Both the position numbers and the translations under genes were made by a program. Below, one piece after another: positions 25,995 to 34,487 of a stretch of 64,000 nucleotides of DNA. This DNA comes from an uncultured Collinsella sp. (GTDB taxonomy: Bacteria > Actinomycetota > Coriobacteriia > Coriobacteriales > Coriobacteriaceae). Numbering within the stretch: the first letter of the stretch is position 1; each line of letters begins with the position of its first letter. The notes under the pieces are model-generated. The model was not told the DNA's origin. It saw only the letters and a list, made by a program, of their open reading frames with translations, and did no database searches. Location: the NCBI GenBank assembly GCA_958408685.1, contig CATYLC010000004.1, positions 1 to 64,000 of the forward strand, given 5' to 3'.

Positions 25995-26300
25995 TAGATT
26001 TGCTAAGGCAGGGAGACCTGCTGGTCAAAAAACATCAAATATGAGTACTGTTACCGATTTGGTAGCAGCAATTTTGGACTAATAAGGCCAGATAGCAAGT
26101 CGAAATGGCGATGAATGCACGATTTTGATCCAACTGTTAGTACTTATAATGGACATATGTTGCGTAACTTAAGCAAATACTATCTTTTTATATGTTGCAA
26201 ACAAAGTAGCAGTACTCATTTTTGCCATTTTTTGACCACGGCCTTTGCGACAGATGTGCTGGCGGGTTCGAATCCCTCTGCGATGGGCCTGAAAAAGGAA
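25995..26300. other. AT-rich gene-free segment
   Basis: The segment is much richer in A and T than its surroundings, especially 26030-26240. No frame shows family features. A small hairpin TGCCTTAG/CTAAGGCA lies near 25991-26011. The position next to a tRNA gene with a duplicated end suggests leftover foreign DNA. Confidence 0.5.
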
Positions 26301-26322
26301 AGGCCTCCATCGCTGGAGGCCT
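26290..26322 (-). terminator. Second terminator-like hairpin in tRNA-Val region
   Basis: Read on the minus strand, AGGCCTCCA and TGGAGGCCT enclose GCGA, followed by TTCCTTTTTC. It stands after the duplicated tRNA 3' end at 26333-26350, as the true terminator stands after the tRNA itself. Confidence 0.6.
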
Positions 26323-26332
26323 AACAATTCAG

Positions 26333-26350
26333 TGGTGGGCGATGAGGGAT
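26333..26350 (-). repeat. Duplicated tRNA-Val 3' end
   Basis: TGGTGGGCGATGAGGGAT is identical to the 3' end of tRNA-Val including CCA (26515-26532), in direct orientation about 180 bases away. This is the mark left by site-specific integration into a tRNA gene, or by tRNA duplication and decay. GGGTTCGAATCCC motifs at 26264-26276 and 26449-26461 are further T-arm-like scraps. Confidence 0.65.
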
Positions 26351-26477
26351 GTCGCGTGCGGCTTCGCCGCCCGCTCTCGCTTCGGGCCTACGGCCCTCGC
26401 GTGCTGCGCTGGAAAACGCTTCGCGTTTCCTCAGCTCCGCACCCTGTCGGGTTCGAATCCCATGAAATGGGCCCAAA

Positions 26478-26508
26478 CAAAACGGTCCCCTTTCGAGGAC
26501 CGTTTCCA
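26478..26508 (-). terminator. Terminator of tRNA-Val
   Basis: On the minus strand AAACGGTCC and GGACCGTTT form a 9-bp stem followed by TTGTTT, immediately after tRNA-Val. Confidence 0.7.
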
Positions 26509-26514
26509 ATTCCG

Positions 26515-26590
26515 TGGTGGGCGATGAGGGATTCGAACCCCCAGCCTTGTGCGTGTAAAGCACCTGCGCTAACCGTTGCGCCAATCGCCC
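26515..26590 (-). tRNA. tRNA-Val (anticodon TAC)
   Basis: The minus strand gives GGGCGATTGGCGCAACGG at the 5' end and a 7-bp acceptor stem with ATCGCCC. The anticodon loop TTTACAC reads TAC, and the T-loop is TTCGAAT. CCA is encoded. The outermost anticodon-stem pair is G-A, a small imperfection. A TATACT box on the minus strand just upstream may be its promoter. Confidence 0.88.
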
Positions 26591-26777
26591 GTGCGGAGAG
26601 AGTATAGCAAAACAATCGCCCCATTCACCTCATATCCATTAAAGGTGACTGGCGCGTGTCACAGCGGAGCTGATTCAGTTGAGATTGCCTGAACATTCCG
26701 CCCCTCTTTACGCCCTCGGGTATACTCAAAAGCTACTGATTCGATTTAATGCCCAGCAACAGCAGAGGGGATAGTAT

Positions 26778-28658
26778 ATGTGCGGTTTTGTCGGTTTTGT
26801 CGGTGGGACGGATAACCAATCCGAGGTGCTCACCAAGATGATGGACCGCATCGTCCATCGCGGTCCCGACATGGGCGGTCAGTTTATCGACGGCCGCGTT
26901 GCCCTCGGCTTCCGCCGCCTGTCGATCCTCGACCTGACCGAGGCTGGCGCCCAACCCATGGCTAACGAGGACGGTAGCGTCGTTATCGTCTTTAACGGCG
27001 AGATCTACAACTTCCAAGAACTCCGTTCCGAGCTCGAGGCCAAGGGCTACAAGTTCCACTGCGGCGCCGACACCGAGAGCCTCCTGCACGGCTACGAGGA
27101 GTGGGGCGAGGCCGTACTCGATCGCTTGCGCGGTATGTACGCCTTCGTCATCTGGGACAAAAAGAAGAACAAGCTTTTTGGCGCCCGCGACATCTTTGGC
27201 ATCAAGCCGCTTTACTACTATCCCATGGCCGATGCGGGCGACGGCGCTCCGGGCGTGCTCTTTGGTTCCGAGATCAAGAGCTTCCTGGACTACCCGCACT
27301 TCCACAAGGCGGTCAACAAAAAGGCTCTGCGTCCGTACATGACGCTGCAGTATTCGGCAACCGAGGAGACCTTCTTCGAGGGTGTCTACAAGCTGCCGCC
27401 GGCGCACTACTTTACCGTCGATATCCCGACCGGCAAGATGAACATCGAGCGCTACTGGGATTGCGATTACTCTGCCGTCGAGAAGCCGTTCGAGGAGTAC
27501 GTCGACGAGCTGGACGAGGTCGTGCACGAGAGCGTCGAGGCCCATCGTATCGCCGACGTCAAGGTCGCGTCGTTCCTCTCCGGTGGCGTCGACTCCAGCT
27601 ACATCGCCGCTTGCCTCATGCCCGACAAGACCTTCTCGGTGGGCTTTGACTACAAGAACTTTAACGAGACCAACTACGCCAAGGAGCTTTCCGATAAGCT
27701 CGGCGTCGAGAACGTTCGCAAGATGATTACCGCCGACGAGTTCTTCGGTGCGCTCGAGGACATCCAGTATCACATGGACGAGCCGCAGTCCAACCTGTCT
27801 TCCGTGCCGCTGTGGTTTTTGGCCGAGATGGCCCGCAAGGACGTCACCGTCGTGCTTTCGGGCGAAGGCGCCGACGAGCTCTTTGGCGGCTACGCCTACT
27901 ACGAGGACACGGTCCCGGTGCGCAAGTACAAAAAGATGGTGCCGCTGCCCATTCGTCGTGCGCTCGGTAACCTGGCGCTGCATATGCCGTACTTCAAGGG
28001 ACATAACTTCCTAGTCAAGGGTGCCGAGATTCCCGAGAAGTCGTTCCTGGGACAGGCTCTGGTATGGCCGGAGCGCGAGGTCGACGGCGTGCTCAAGCCC
28101 GAGTACAACACCGGCGACGGCGCCTTTGAGCTCGCTGCACCCATCTACGCGCGCGTGAAGGGTCAGCCCGAGCTGGTCAAGAAGCAGTACCTGGACATGA
28201 ACATGTGGCTCCCGGGCGACATTCTGCTCAAGGCCGACAAGATGTGCATGGCGCACTCGCTGGAGCTGCGCGTGCCCTTCCTGGACCGCAAAGTCATGGA
28301 GTTCGCCGAGCACATTCCCGACCGCTACCGCATCAACGAGAACGGCAACAAACAGGTACTCCGCCACGCTGCCAACAAGTCGCTGCCCGATGAGTGGGCC
28401 ACCCGTCCCAAGGTGGGCTTCCCGGTGCCGATTGTCTACTGGCTGCGCGAGCAAAAGTGGTACGACTATGTCAAGGAGTACTTCACCGCGCCGTGGGCAA
28501 GCGAGTTCTTCGATACCGACGAGCTCATGCACCTGCTCGATCTGCACTTTGCGGGCAAGGGCGATTTCCAGCGTAAGATCTATACGCCGCTCGTGTTCCT
28601 GGTGTGGTACAAGCGCTTCTTTATCGACGAGGACCAGCCTTCTGTTCAGGCTGCCTAG
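26778..28658 (+). CDS. asnB: Asparagine synthetase (glutamine-hydrolysing) AsnB
   Basis: A 626-residue two-domain enzyme. C2, exposed after removal of Met1 in MCGFVGFVGG, is the glutaminase nucleophile of the N-terminal class II amidotransferase domain. The synthetase domain has the P-loop SFLSGGVDSSYIAAC near residue 265-280 and makes asparagine from aspartate and ATP. A TATACT box at 26719-26724 may drive it, without a good -35. Related AsnB enzymes can amidate peptidoglycan precursors, but plain asparagine synthesis is the simpler reading. The gene ends in a good terminator. Confidence 0.95.
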   Translation: MCGFVGFVGGTDNQSEVLTKMMDRIVHRGPDMGGQFIDGRVALGFRRLSILDLTEAGAQPMANEDGSVVIVFNGEIYNFQELRSELEAKGYKFHCGADTESLLHGYEEWGEAVLDRLRGMYAFVIWDKKKNKLFGARDIFGIKPLYYYPMADAGDGAPGVLFGSEIKSFLDYPHFHKAVNKKALRPYMTLQYSATEETFFEGVYKLPPAHYFTVDIPTGKMNIERYWDCDYSAVEKPFEEYVDELDEVVHESVEAHRIADVKVASFLSGGVDSSYIAACLMPDKTFSVGFDYKNFNETNYAKELSDKLGVENVRKMITADEFFGALEDIQYHMDEPQSNLSSVPLWFLAEMARKDVTVVLSGEGADELFGGYAYYEDTVPVRKYKKMVPLPIRRALGNLALHMPYFKGHNFLVKGAEIPEKSFLGQALVWPEREVDGVLKPEYNTGDGAFELAAPIYARVKGQPELVKKQYLDMNMWLPGDILLKADKMCMAHSLELRVPFLDRKVMEFAEHIPDRYRINENGNKQVLRHAANKSLPDEWATRPKVGFPVPIVYWLREQKWYDYVKEYFTAPWASEFFDTDELMHLLDLHFAGKGDFQRKIYTPLVFLVWYKRFFIDEDQPSVQAA

Positions 28659-28683
28659 TCTCGGCCTACGAATGCCTGCGCGT

Positions 28684-28708
28684 AACGGCTCCTCCGGGAG
28701 CCGTTTTT
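28684..28708 (+). terminator. Terminator after asnB
   Basis: AACGGCTCC and GGGAGCCGTT form a stem with a three-base loop, followed by a run of T. Confidence 0.8.
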
Positions 28709-28769
28709 GCGCGAGCACGTTTCAGTTACTATAAAACCGTCCCTGCCAAATGGCTGAGAAAGGTGAAAG

Positions 28770-30332
28770 ATGCACCATTCGGATTCCGCGACCGTGACCA
28801 CGGTCGATACGCTTGCCAAGCTTCTCGATGTGTGCGGCGAGCTGCGCGCATCAGAGCAGGTTGACGAGCGTGCCGTGACCGGCTGCTCGTTTGATTCGCG
28901 CGCGGTCTCGGCAGGTGACGTGTTCTTCTGCAAAGGTGCTGCCTTTAAGCCCGCGTTTTTGAGCATGGCGCTCGATGCGGGCGCCGTCGCATTTGTGTGC
29001 GAGGAGTCACTGGTCGAGTCTCTGGAGCCGCTGGCGCAGGAGAGCGGTGCTGCGATGCTGGTTGTTGATAGCGTTCGCACGGCCATGGCCCTGTTGCCGC
29101 CGGAGGTCTACGACCGTCCCGACCACGACGTCAAGATCGTGGGTATCACCGGTACCAAGGGAAAGACCACGGCCGCTTTTATGCTCCAGTCGATTATCAA
29201 AGCGGCGGGCGAGTCCTGCGGCATGATCGGCTCGGTGAGTACCGACGATGGCATCGAGTGCTACGAGAGCACCAATACTACGCCCGAGGCCCCCGAGGTC
29301 TGGCGCCATATCGCCAACTGCCGCACGTCCGGTCGCCAGTCCATGGTCATGGAGGTTTCGAGCCAGGCGCTCAAGTACCAACGCGTCGAGAATCTGCCGT
29401 TTGACGTGGCGTGCTTCCTCAACATCGGCCGCGACCACATCTCGCCGATCGAACACCCCACGTTTGAGGATTATTTTGAGAGCAAACTCAGGATCTTTGA
29501 CCAGGCAAAGACCGCCGTGGTGAATCTAGGCACCGAAGAGGTTGACCGTGTGCTAGAGGCAGCGTCGACGGCCGATCGCTTGGTGACCGTTGGGGTCGAG
29601 CATCCCGAGGCGAGCCTGTGGGCAAGCGACGTACGCATGGTCGGCTTTAGCATCGAGTTCAACTTGCATGGCCTGTGTGCCGACGAGTCCGAGACGGGGG
29701 AGAAGGTCCTGCTGGGCATCGCGGGCGACTTTAACGTGGAAAACGCGCTGGTCGCTATCGCCGCTGCGCGCGAGATCGGCATCGGTATCGAGGCTATCAA
29801 GAAGGGCCTCTCCAAACTGCGTGTGCCGGGCCGTATGGAGGTCGTGGAGTCGAAGGACGGCCGCGTGATCTGCGTCGTCGACTATGCGCACAACCAGCTT
29901 TCGTTCCGTTCGCTTTTCTCGTCGGTGAAGCGCGCGTTTCCCGCTAGCCCCGTCATTGCGCTGTTTGGCGCTGCCGGCGGCAAGGCGCAGGAGCGCCGCG
30001 AGCAGCTTCCGCGCGAGGCCGCACCGTATTCCGACCTGATGATCTTTGCCAACGAGGATCCAGCTCACGAGGACCCGATGAAGGTCTGTCGCGAGCTTGC
30101 CGAACATGTTCCCGACGATACGCCGAACAAGATCATCCTCGACCGCGAAGCCGCTGTGCATGCGGCGTTCAAGGCGGCGCGCGAGGAGTACGTCAACCCC
30201 GATGCTCCCACCATTGTCTTGCTGCTGGCAAAGGGTGACGAAGAGCTCATGCACGTGGGCGACGAGTTCGTGCCCATCGAGAGCGACCTTTCGTTGGCCA
30301 ATCGCCTGATCGATGTTACCCAGTTTGACTAA
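28770..30332 (+). CDS. murE: UDP-MurNAc-tripeptide synthetase MurE
   Basis: A 520-residue Mur ligase that adds the third amino acid to UDP-MurNAc-L-Ala-D-Glu. The ATP P-loop GITGTKGKTT is near residue 130. TNTTPEAPEVWRH and VMEVSSQALKYQRVENL are typical of MurE. At the substrate-selecting loop the sequence is NEDPAHEDP (N428-P436), with A432 where diaminopimelate enzymes have Arg in DNPR. This fits a basic amino acid such as lysine or ornithine. The gene stands alone, outside any mur cluster, between asnB and a phosphatase gene. Confidence 0.87.
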   Translation: MHHSDSATVTTVDTLAKLLDVCGELRASEQVDERAVTGCSFDSRAVSAGDVFFCKGAAFKPAFLSMALDAGAVAFVCEESLVESLEPLAQESGAAMLVVDSVRTAMALLPPEVYDRPDHDVKIVGITGTKGKTTAAFMLQSIIKAAGESCGMIGSVSTDDGIECYESTNTTPEAPEVWRHIANCRTSGRQSMVMEVSSQALKYQRVENLPFDVACFLNIGRDHISPIEHPTFEDYFESKLRIFDQAKTAVVNLGTEEVDRVLEAASTADRLVTVGVEHPEASLWASDVRMVGFSIEFNLHGLCADESETGEKVLLGIAGDFNVENALVAIAAAREIGIGIEAIKKGLSKLRVPGRMEVVESKDGRVICVVDYAHNQLSFRSLFSSVKRAFPASPVIALFGAAGGKAQERREQLPREAAPYSDLMIFANEDPAHEDPMKVCRELAEHVPDDTPNKIILDREAAVHAAFKAAREEYVNPDAPTIVLLLAKGDEELMHVGDEFVPIESDLSLANRLIDVTQFD

Positions 30333-30439
30333 TGAACCATGATGGCGGCGGCGCCCTGAGTGCGCTGTCGCCATAAGCGTGTTCCCTCAATCAAAACATG
30401 CCGTCCAAGTCCAAACCCTTCTACGTAAACGGAGTAACC

Positions 30440-31351
30440 ATGTCCCACAACACCCTGCCGACCGTTGCCGAGCTTTCGGGCGAGATGCGCGAGCGCTTGG
30501 CCAAGGTCAAGTACGTCTTTACCGACCTGGATGCCACGATGCTTGCACCCGGCTCGTGCGTGCTGCGCGACAACGACGGCAACCCTTCGACCAAACTCGT
30601 CGAGGCCGTCGTGGCGCTCGCTCGCGCTGGTATTCAGGTGGTTCCCACCTCGGGCCGCAACCGTACCATGATCCACGAGGACGCGCGCGTGCTCGGCCTC
30701 AACTCCTACATCGGCGAGATGGGCGGCCTGGTTATGTACGACCTCAAAGCCAACGATTGGGAGTATCTGACCGGTGACATGCCTTACGACCCCGCCTGTG
30801 GCTTCACGCCGCACCAGGTGATCGAGCAGACCGGCGTGTGCGAGAAGATCCTTGCCCGCTGGCCGCACAAGATCGAGTACCACAACGACATGTCGACCGG
30901 CTACAAATACCGTGAGGTCACCGTCGGCATGCGCGGCGATGTGCCCGACGATGAGGTCCAGGCCATCCTGGACGAGGCCGGCTGCGGTCTGATCTGGGCT
31001 TGCAACGGCCATCTGACTCACCTGTCCAAGCCGACGACGCTCGAGCTCGATCGCGTCGAGGACGGTCGCGCATTCAACATCAACCCCGCGGGCCTCAACA
31101 AAGGCGTCGCCATTGCGCGCTTCTGCGAGCACCTGGGGATCGAGCGCGAGGAGACGTTGGCGCTCGGCGATTCCGAGTCCGACTTCTACATGGCCGATCA
31201 CGTGGGCACGTTCTGCCTGGTCGAGAATGGCCTGACGAGCGCCGGCGCGCTCGAGTTCCTGGCTGCTTGCGAGAACGCTTTCGTTACGCGCGGCAAAATT
31301 GTCGACGGTTGGGCGGCGACGGCAGAGCTGCTGGTCGCGGCGCGTTCGTAG
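30440..31351 (+). CDS. HAD-superfamily phosphatase (Cof/IIB type)
   Basis: A 303-residue HAD hydrolase. The nucleophile motif is FTDLDATML (Asp-Leu-Asp-Ala-Thr, with Ala where Gly is usual). VPTSGRNR is motif II, and LALGDSESDFYMADHVGTF gives motif IV acidic residues. The insertion between motifs II and III is the large IIB cap. Such enzymes dephosphorylate sugar phosphates or related metabolites; the substrate is unknown. ATG 30440 has GGAG at 30431. The family often follows cell-wall or stress genes without strict linkage. Confidence 0.85.
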   Translation: MSHNTLPTVAELSGEMRERLAKVKYVFTDLDATMLAPGSCVLRDNDGNPSTKLVEAVVALARAGIQVVPTSGRNRTMIHEDARVLGLNSYIGEMGGLVMYDLKANDWEYLTGDMPYDPACGFTPHQVIEQTGVCEKILARWPHKIEYHNDMSTGYKYREVTVGMRGDVPDDEVQAILDEAGCGLIWACNGHLTHLSKPTTLELDRVEDGRAFNINPAGLNKGVAIARFCEHLGIEREETLALGDSESDFYMADHVGTFCLVENGLTSAGALEFLAACENAFVTRGKIVDGWAATAELLVAARS

Positions 31352-31402
31352 CGCGGCGTCGCCGCACGTGGACATGTCTTTTCGAGAGAGACTGGTGAGG
31401 TA

Positions 31403-32287
31403 ATGTCCGATATCGAGAATCCGGCAGGCGACACGCGCCCGATTGGCGTGTTCGATTCTGGTTTGGGCGGTCTGACGGTTGCGCGCGCGATTGCGACGGC
31501 GTTGCCGCACGAGTCCGTCTACTACTTTGGCGACACCAAGCGCTGCCCCTACGGCACGCGCACCGAGGATGAGGTGCGCTCGTTTGCGCTGCAGGCGGGT
31601 CGTTGGCTTTCGAAGCACGACGTCAAGATTATGGTCATCGCCTGCAACACGGCGACCGCTGCGGCCTTGCGTCTGGCCCAGCAGGTGCTCGACGTTCCCG
31701 TGATCGGCGTGATTGCGCCGGGTGCCCGTGCAGCAATCAACAGCACGCGTACGCGTCGCGTGGGCGTGCTCGCCACCAACCTCACCATTCGCTCGGGCGC
31801 CTACACGCGCGCCATTCAGGATCTAGATGCCGGCGTCGATGTATACGGCTGTCCTGCCTCGAGCTTTGTCGAGGTTGTCGAACACGAGCTCGCCTCGGGT
31901 GCACATCTGCAGGAACAGTGGCTTGAGAACGAGGATATCTTCGATACGCCTGCCGTGCGTGCGCTGGTGGGTGCCACGGTTGAGCCGCTGCGCGACCACG
32001 GTATCGATACCGTGGTGCTCGGCTGTACGCATTTCCCGCTGTTGGTGGGACCTATCCGCCATGCGCTGGGGCCTGGGGTGCGCGTCGTGAGCTCCGCCGA
32101 GGAGACCACGCGCGAGCTGACCGATATCCTCACGCGCCGCGAGCAGCTGGCGGGCGACGCCGCCGAGCCGCAGCATCGTTTTGCCACGACGGCTGATAAC
32201 ATTGCCGAGTTTGCGGTGGCGGGCAGCTTTATCTTTGGTCAGCCGCTCAAGAGCATCGAACATATCGATATCGATGAGCTGAAATAG
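31403..32287 (+). CDS. murI: Glutamate racemase MurI
   Basis: A 294-residue enzyme making D-glutamate for peptidoglycan. The N-terminal GVFDSGLGGLTVAR, the first catalytic cysteine in VIACNTATAAAL and the second in GCTHFPLLVGP are all present. It is the first of a likely unit murI-rph-rdgB-dtd, an order well known in Gram-positive bacteria. The spacing to rph is 54 bases. Confidence 0.96.
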   Translation: MSDIENPAGDTRPIGVFDSGLGGLTVARAIATALPHESVYYFGDTKRCPYGTRTEDEVRSFALQAGRWLSKHDVKIMVIACNTATAAALRLAQQVLDVPVIGVIAPGARAAINSTRTRRVGVLATNLTIRSGAYTRAIQDLDAGVDVYGCPASSFVEVVEHELASGAHLQEQWLENEDIFDTPAVRALVGATVEPLRDHGIDTVVLGCTHFPLLVGPIRHALGPGVRVVSSAEETTRELTDILTRREQLAGDAAEPQHRFATTADNIAEFAVAGSFIFGQPLKSIEHIDIDELK

Positions 32288-32341
32288 ATGTAAGGCAGCC
32301 GCCAAAGCCTCCGCCACATCTTTTGCCGAAAGGAAATTTCT

Positions 32342-33067
32342 ATGGAGTACATGCAGGTCAACCGCGCCAACGGCCGTGCCGCCAATGAGCTGCGCCCCGT
32401 CAAGCTTACTCGCGGCGTCATGAAGCACGCCCACGGCTCGTGTTTGGCCGAGTTCGGCGACACGCGCGTGCTGTGCGCTGCCACCATCGAGGAGGGCGCG
32501 CCGGGCTGGCGCAAGGGCGCTAAGGCCGGTTGGGTAACGGCGGAGTACGCCATGCTGCCGACATCGACCGGCAAGCGCTGCAAGCGCGAGCACGCCAACC
32601 GCAAGGGCCGCTCCATGGAAATCGAGCGCCTCATTGGCCGCAGCCTGCGTACCGTCGTCAACATGAAGGCGCTCGGCGAGTACACCGTCACCGTCGACTG
32701 CGATGTGATTCAGGCCGATGGCGGCACGCGTACAGCGAGCATCACCGGCGCCTGGGTGGCGCTGCACGACGCCCTCGCCATGTGGGTCGAGGCGGGCAAG
32801 ATCGAGCGCATCCCGCTTATCGGCCAGGTGGCTGCCATCTCCATGGGCGTTGTCGACGGCAATACGCTGCTTGACCTCGATTATTCCGAGGACAGCCATG
32901 CCGAGGTCGACATGAACCTCGTCGCCACCGACACCGGTGAGATGATTGAGCTCCAGGGCACCGGCGAGCAGGCGCCCTTCGACCGCAAACGCCTCAACGT
33001 CCTGCTCGACCTGGGCGACAAGGGTATCGCCGAGCTCATCGAGCTTCAGCGCCAAGCCATCGCCTAA
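32342..33067 (+). CDS. rph: Ribonuclease PH
   Basis: A 241-residue phosphorolytic 3'-5' exoribonuclease that trims tRNA precursors. Typical stretches are VKLTRGVMKHAHGSCLAEFG, GWVTAEYAMLPTSTGKR and GRSMEIERLIGRSLR. Length is normal. AAAGGAAA stands before the ATG. The stop codon runs into a copy of the dispersed ~55-bp repeat, which separates it from rdgB. Confidence 0.96.
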   Translation: MEYMQVNRANGRAANELRPVKLTRGVMKHAHGSCLAEFGDTRVLCAATIEEGAPGWRKGAKAGWVTAEYAMLPTSTGKRCKREHANRKGRSMEIERLIGRSLRTVVNMKALGEYTVTVDCDVIQADGGTRTASITGAWVALHDALAMWVEAGKIERIPLIGQVAAISMGVVDGNTLLDLDYSEDSHAEVDMNLVATDTGEMIELQGTGEQAPFDRKRLNVLLDLGDKGIAELIELQRQAIA

Positions 33068-33118
33068 CCTGCCAAATAGGGACAGGTTTATTTTGGTAGG
33101 TTTTATCTGGGAAAACGT
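33066..33118 (+). repeat. Dispersed ~55-bp repeat with REP-like hairpin (copy 6)
   Basis: AACCTGCCAAA (33066-33076) pairs with TTTGGTAGGTT (33092-33102, one G-U) around TAGGGACAGGTTTAT. The tail GGTTTTATCTGGGAAAACGT follows. The repeat starts at the rph stop codon. Confidence 0.7.
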
Positions 33119-33212
33119 CGAAGTATAAGACTGCCGTTGATTGAGAGGGGAGAGGGGCCGAGGTCCTCGTCGCCCTCAACACGGCATTGCTATAGAGACA
33201 AGGAGGCCAGCT

Positions 33213-33854
33213 ATGGCACTTGAGAAGATTGACATCGACACCCTCGACCCGGCGGCGACCATCGTCGTGGCAACCGGCAACGCTCATAAGCTCACCGAGA
33301 TCGAGGCCATTTTGGGCAAGGTCATGCCCGAGGTACGCTTTGTGGCGCTCGGCCAGCTGGGCGATTTTGAGGATCCCGAGGAAAACGGCACGACGTTTTT
33401 GGAGAACGCCATCATCAAGGCCCAAGCCGCGGTTGAGGAGACGGGCCTTATGGCCATTGCCGACGATTCGGGCTTGGTCGTCGACGCACTGGACGGTGAG
33501 CCCGGTGTGTTTAGCGCGCGCTATGCGGGCGTGCACGGCGACGATGCCGCCAACAACGCCAAGCTTCTCGTTAACCTGGAAGGCGTGGCAGATGAGGACC
33601 GCACCGCGCGCTTTATGAGCGTCGTCGCGCTCATCGACACGGACGGTTTGGTTACCTATGGCGAGGGCGCCTGCGAGGGCGTTATCGCGCACGAGGGCCG
33701 CGGCGATCACGGCTTTGGCTACGACCCGCTGTTCCTGCCGGTCGACACGCCGGGCAAGACCATGGCCGAGCTGACGGCGGACGAGAAGAACGCCATCAGC
33801 CATCGTTTCCACGCGCTCGAGCATCTGTCCGCCAAGCTGACGGGCGAGGAGTAG
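33213..33854 (+). CDS. rdgB: XTP/dITP diphosphatase (RdgB/HAM1)
   Basis: A 213-residue house-cleaning pyrophosphatase that removes dITP, XTP and similar non-canonical nucleotides. The N-terminal VVATGNAHKLTEIEAIL, the catalytic ADDSGLVVDALDGEPGVFSA and the C-terminal FGYDPLFLP are diagnostic. ATG 33213 has a perfect AGGAGG at 33201-33206. The stop lies 3 bases before the dtd start, so the two are co-translated. Confidence 0.95.
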   Translation: MALEKIDIDTLDPAATIVVATGNAHKLTEIEAILGKVMPEVRFVALGQLGDFEDPEENGTTFLENAIIKAQAAVEETGLMAIADDSGLVVDALDGEPGVFSARYAGVHGDDAANNAKLLVNLEGVADEDRTARFMSVVALIDTDGLVTYGEGACEGVIAHEGRGDHGFGYDPLFLPVDTPGKTMAELTADEKNAISHRFHALEHLSAKLTGEE

Positions 33855-33857
33855 GCC

Positions 33858-34304
33858 ATGCGTGCGGTGGTGCAGCGCGTGCTCAACGCCGGCGTGACGG
33901 TCGACGGCGAGTGCGTGGGCCGCATTGGACGCGGCTATCTGGTGCTGCTGGGCGTGGGCCACGGCGACACGCGCGCCGAGGCCGACAAGCTGTGGGGCAA
34001 GCTCCGCGGCCTGCGCATCAACGAGGATGAGAACGGCAAGACCAACTTGGCGCTTGCCGATATCGACGGCGAGGTGCTCGTGGTGTCGCAGTTCACACTG
34101 TTCGCCGACTGCCGCCACGGCCGCCGTCCGTCGTTTACGGATGCCGGCGCACCCGATGTTGCCAACGAGCTCTACGAGTACTTCCTGACGCTCGTTCGCC
34201 AAGATGTCGAACACGTGGCGCACGGCATTTTTGGCGCCGATATGAAAGTCGACTTGGTCAACGACGGCCCATTCACCATCGTCTTGGACACCGACAACCT
34301 TTAG
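33858..34304 (+). CDS. dtd: D-aminoacyl-tRNA deacylase
   Basis: A 148-residue homodimeric editing enzyme that frees tRNAs charged with D-amino acids or glycine. The N-terminal MRAVVQRVLNAGVTVDGE, the VVSQFTLFADCRHGRRPSF block and the C-terminal NDGPFTIVLDTDNL are characteristic. The DTD cross-subunit Gly-Pro motif is visible as DGPFT. It closes the murI-rph-rdgB-dtd unit, directly followed by a perfect 12-bp hairpin. Confidence 0.95.
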   Translation: MRAVVQRVLNAGVTVDGECVGRIGRGYLVLLGVGHGDTRAEADKLWGKLRGLRINEDENGKTNLALADIDGEVLVVSQFTLFADCRHGRRPSFTDAGAPDVANELYEYFLTLVRQDVEHVAHGIFGADMKVDLVNDGPFTIVLDTDNL

Positions 34305-34332
34305 GTTACGCGGTTTTACCAAACCGCGTAAC
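34305..34332. repeat. GTTACGCGG hairpin, copy A
   Basis: GTTACGCGGTTT and AAACCGCGTAAC form a perfect 12-bp stem with a TACC loop, starting at the base after the dtd stop codon. There is no T-run. A near-identical hairpin follows lysS at 38822-38848. Confidence 0.75.
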
Positions 34333-34390
34333 AACTGGTCATGCGAGATTGTCGTCTGGTACGTATTTGGGACCGGGCTTATTTAGCTAC

Positions 34391-34420
34391 TTGCGTATGG
34401 CCACAACAGGGTGCTATAGT
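34391..34420 (+). promoter_or_regulatory. Promoter of veg-like gene
   Basis: TTGCGT (34391-34396) and TATAGT (34415-34420) with an 18-base spacer make a good sigma-70 promoter. A short hairpin GGGG/CCCC followed by five T (about 34441-34459) lies in the leader and could attenuate transcription. Confidence 0.65.
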
Positions 34421-34487
34421 ATTAGAGTTTTGTCTATCTTAGGGGTATTATCCCCTTTTTGAATTGCACCTTCTGGAGGCCCTGTTC

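Noticed and set aside
26115..26324. Open frame of 69 codons in the AT-rich segment beside tRNA-Val
   Set aside because: It runs into the T-arm-like scrap and terminator hairpin and shows no family features.
26591..26777. T-box or other amino-acid riboswitch before asnB
   Set aside because: No T-box sequence (TGGNACCGCG) or known aptamer block is seen in this 187-base leader.
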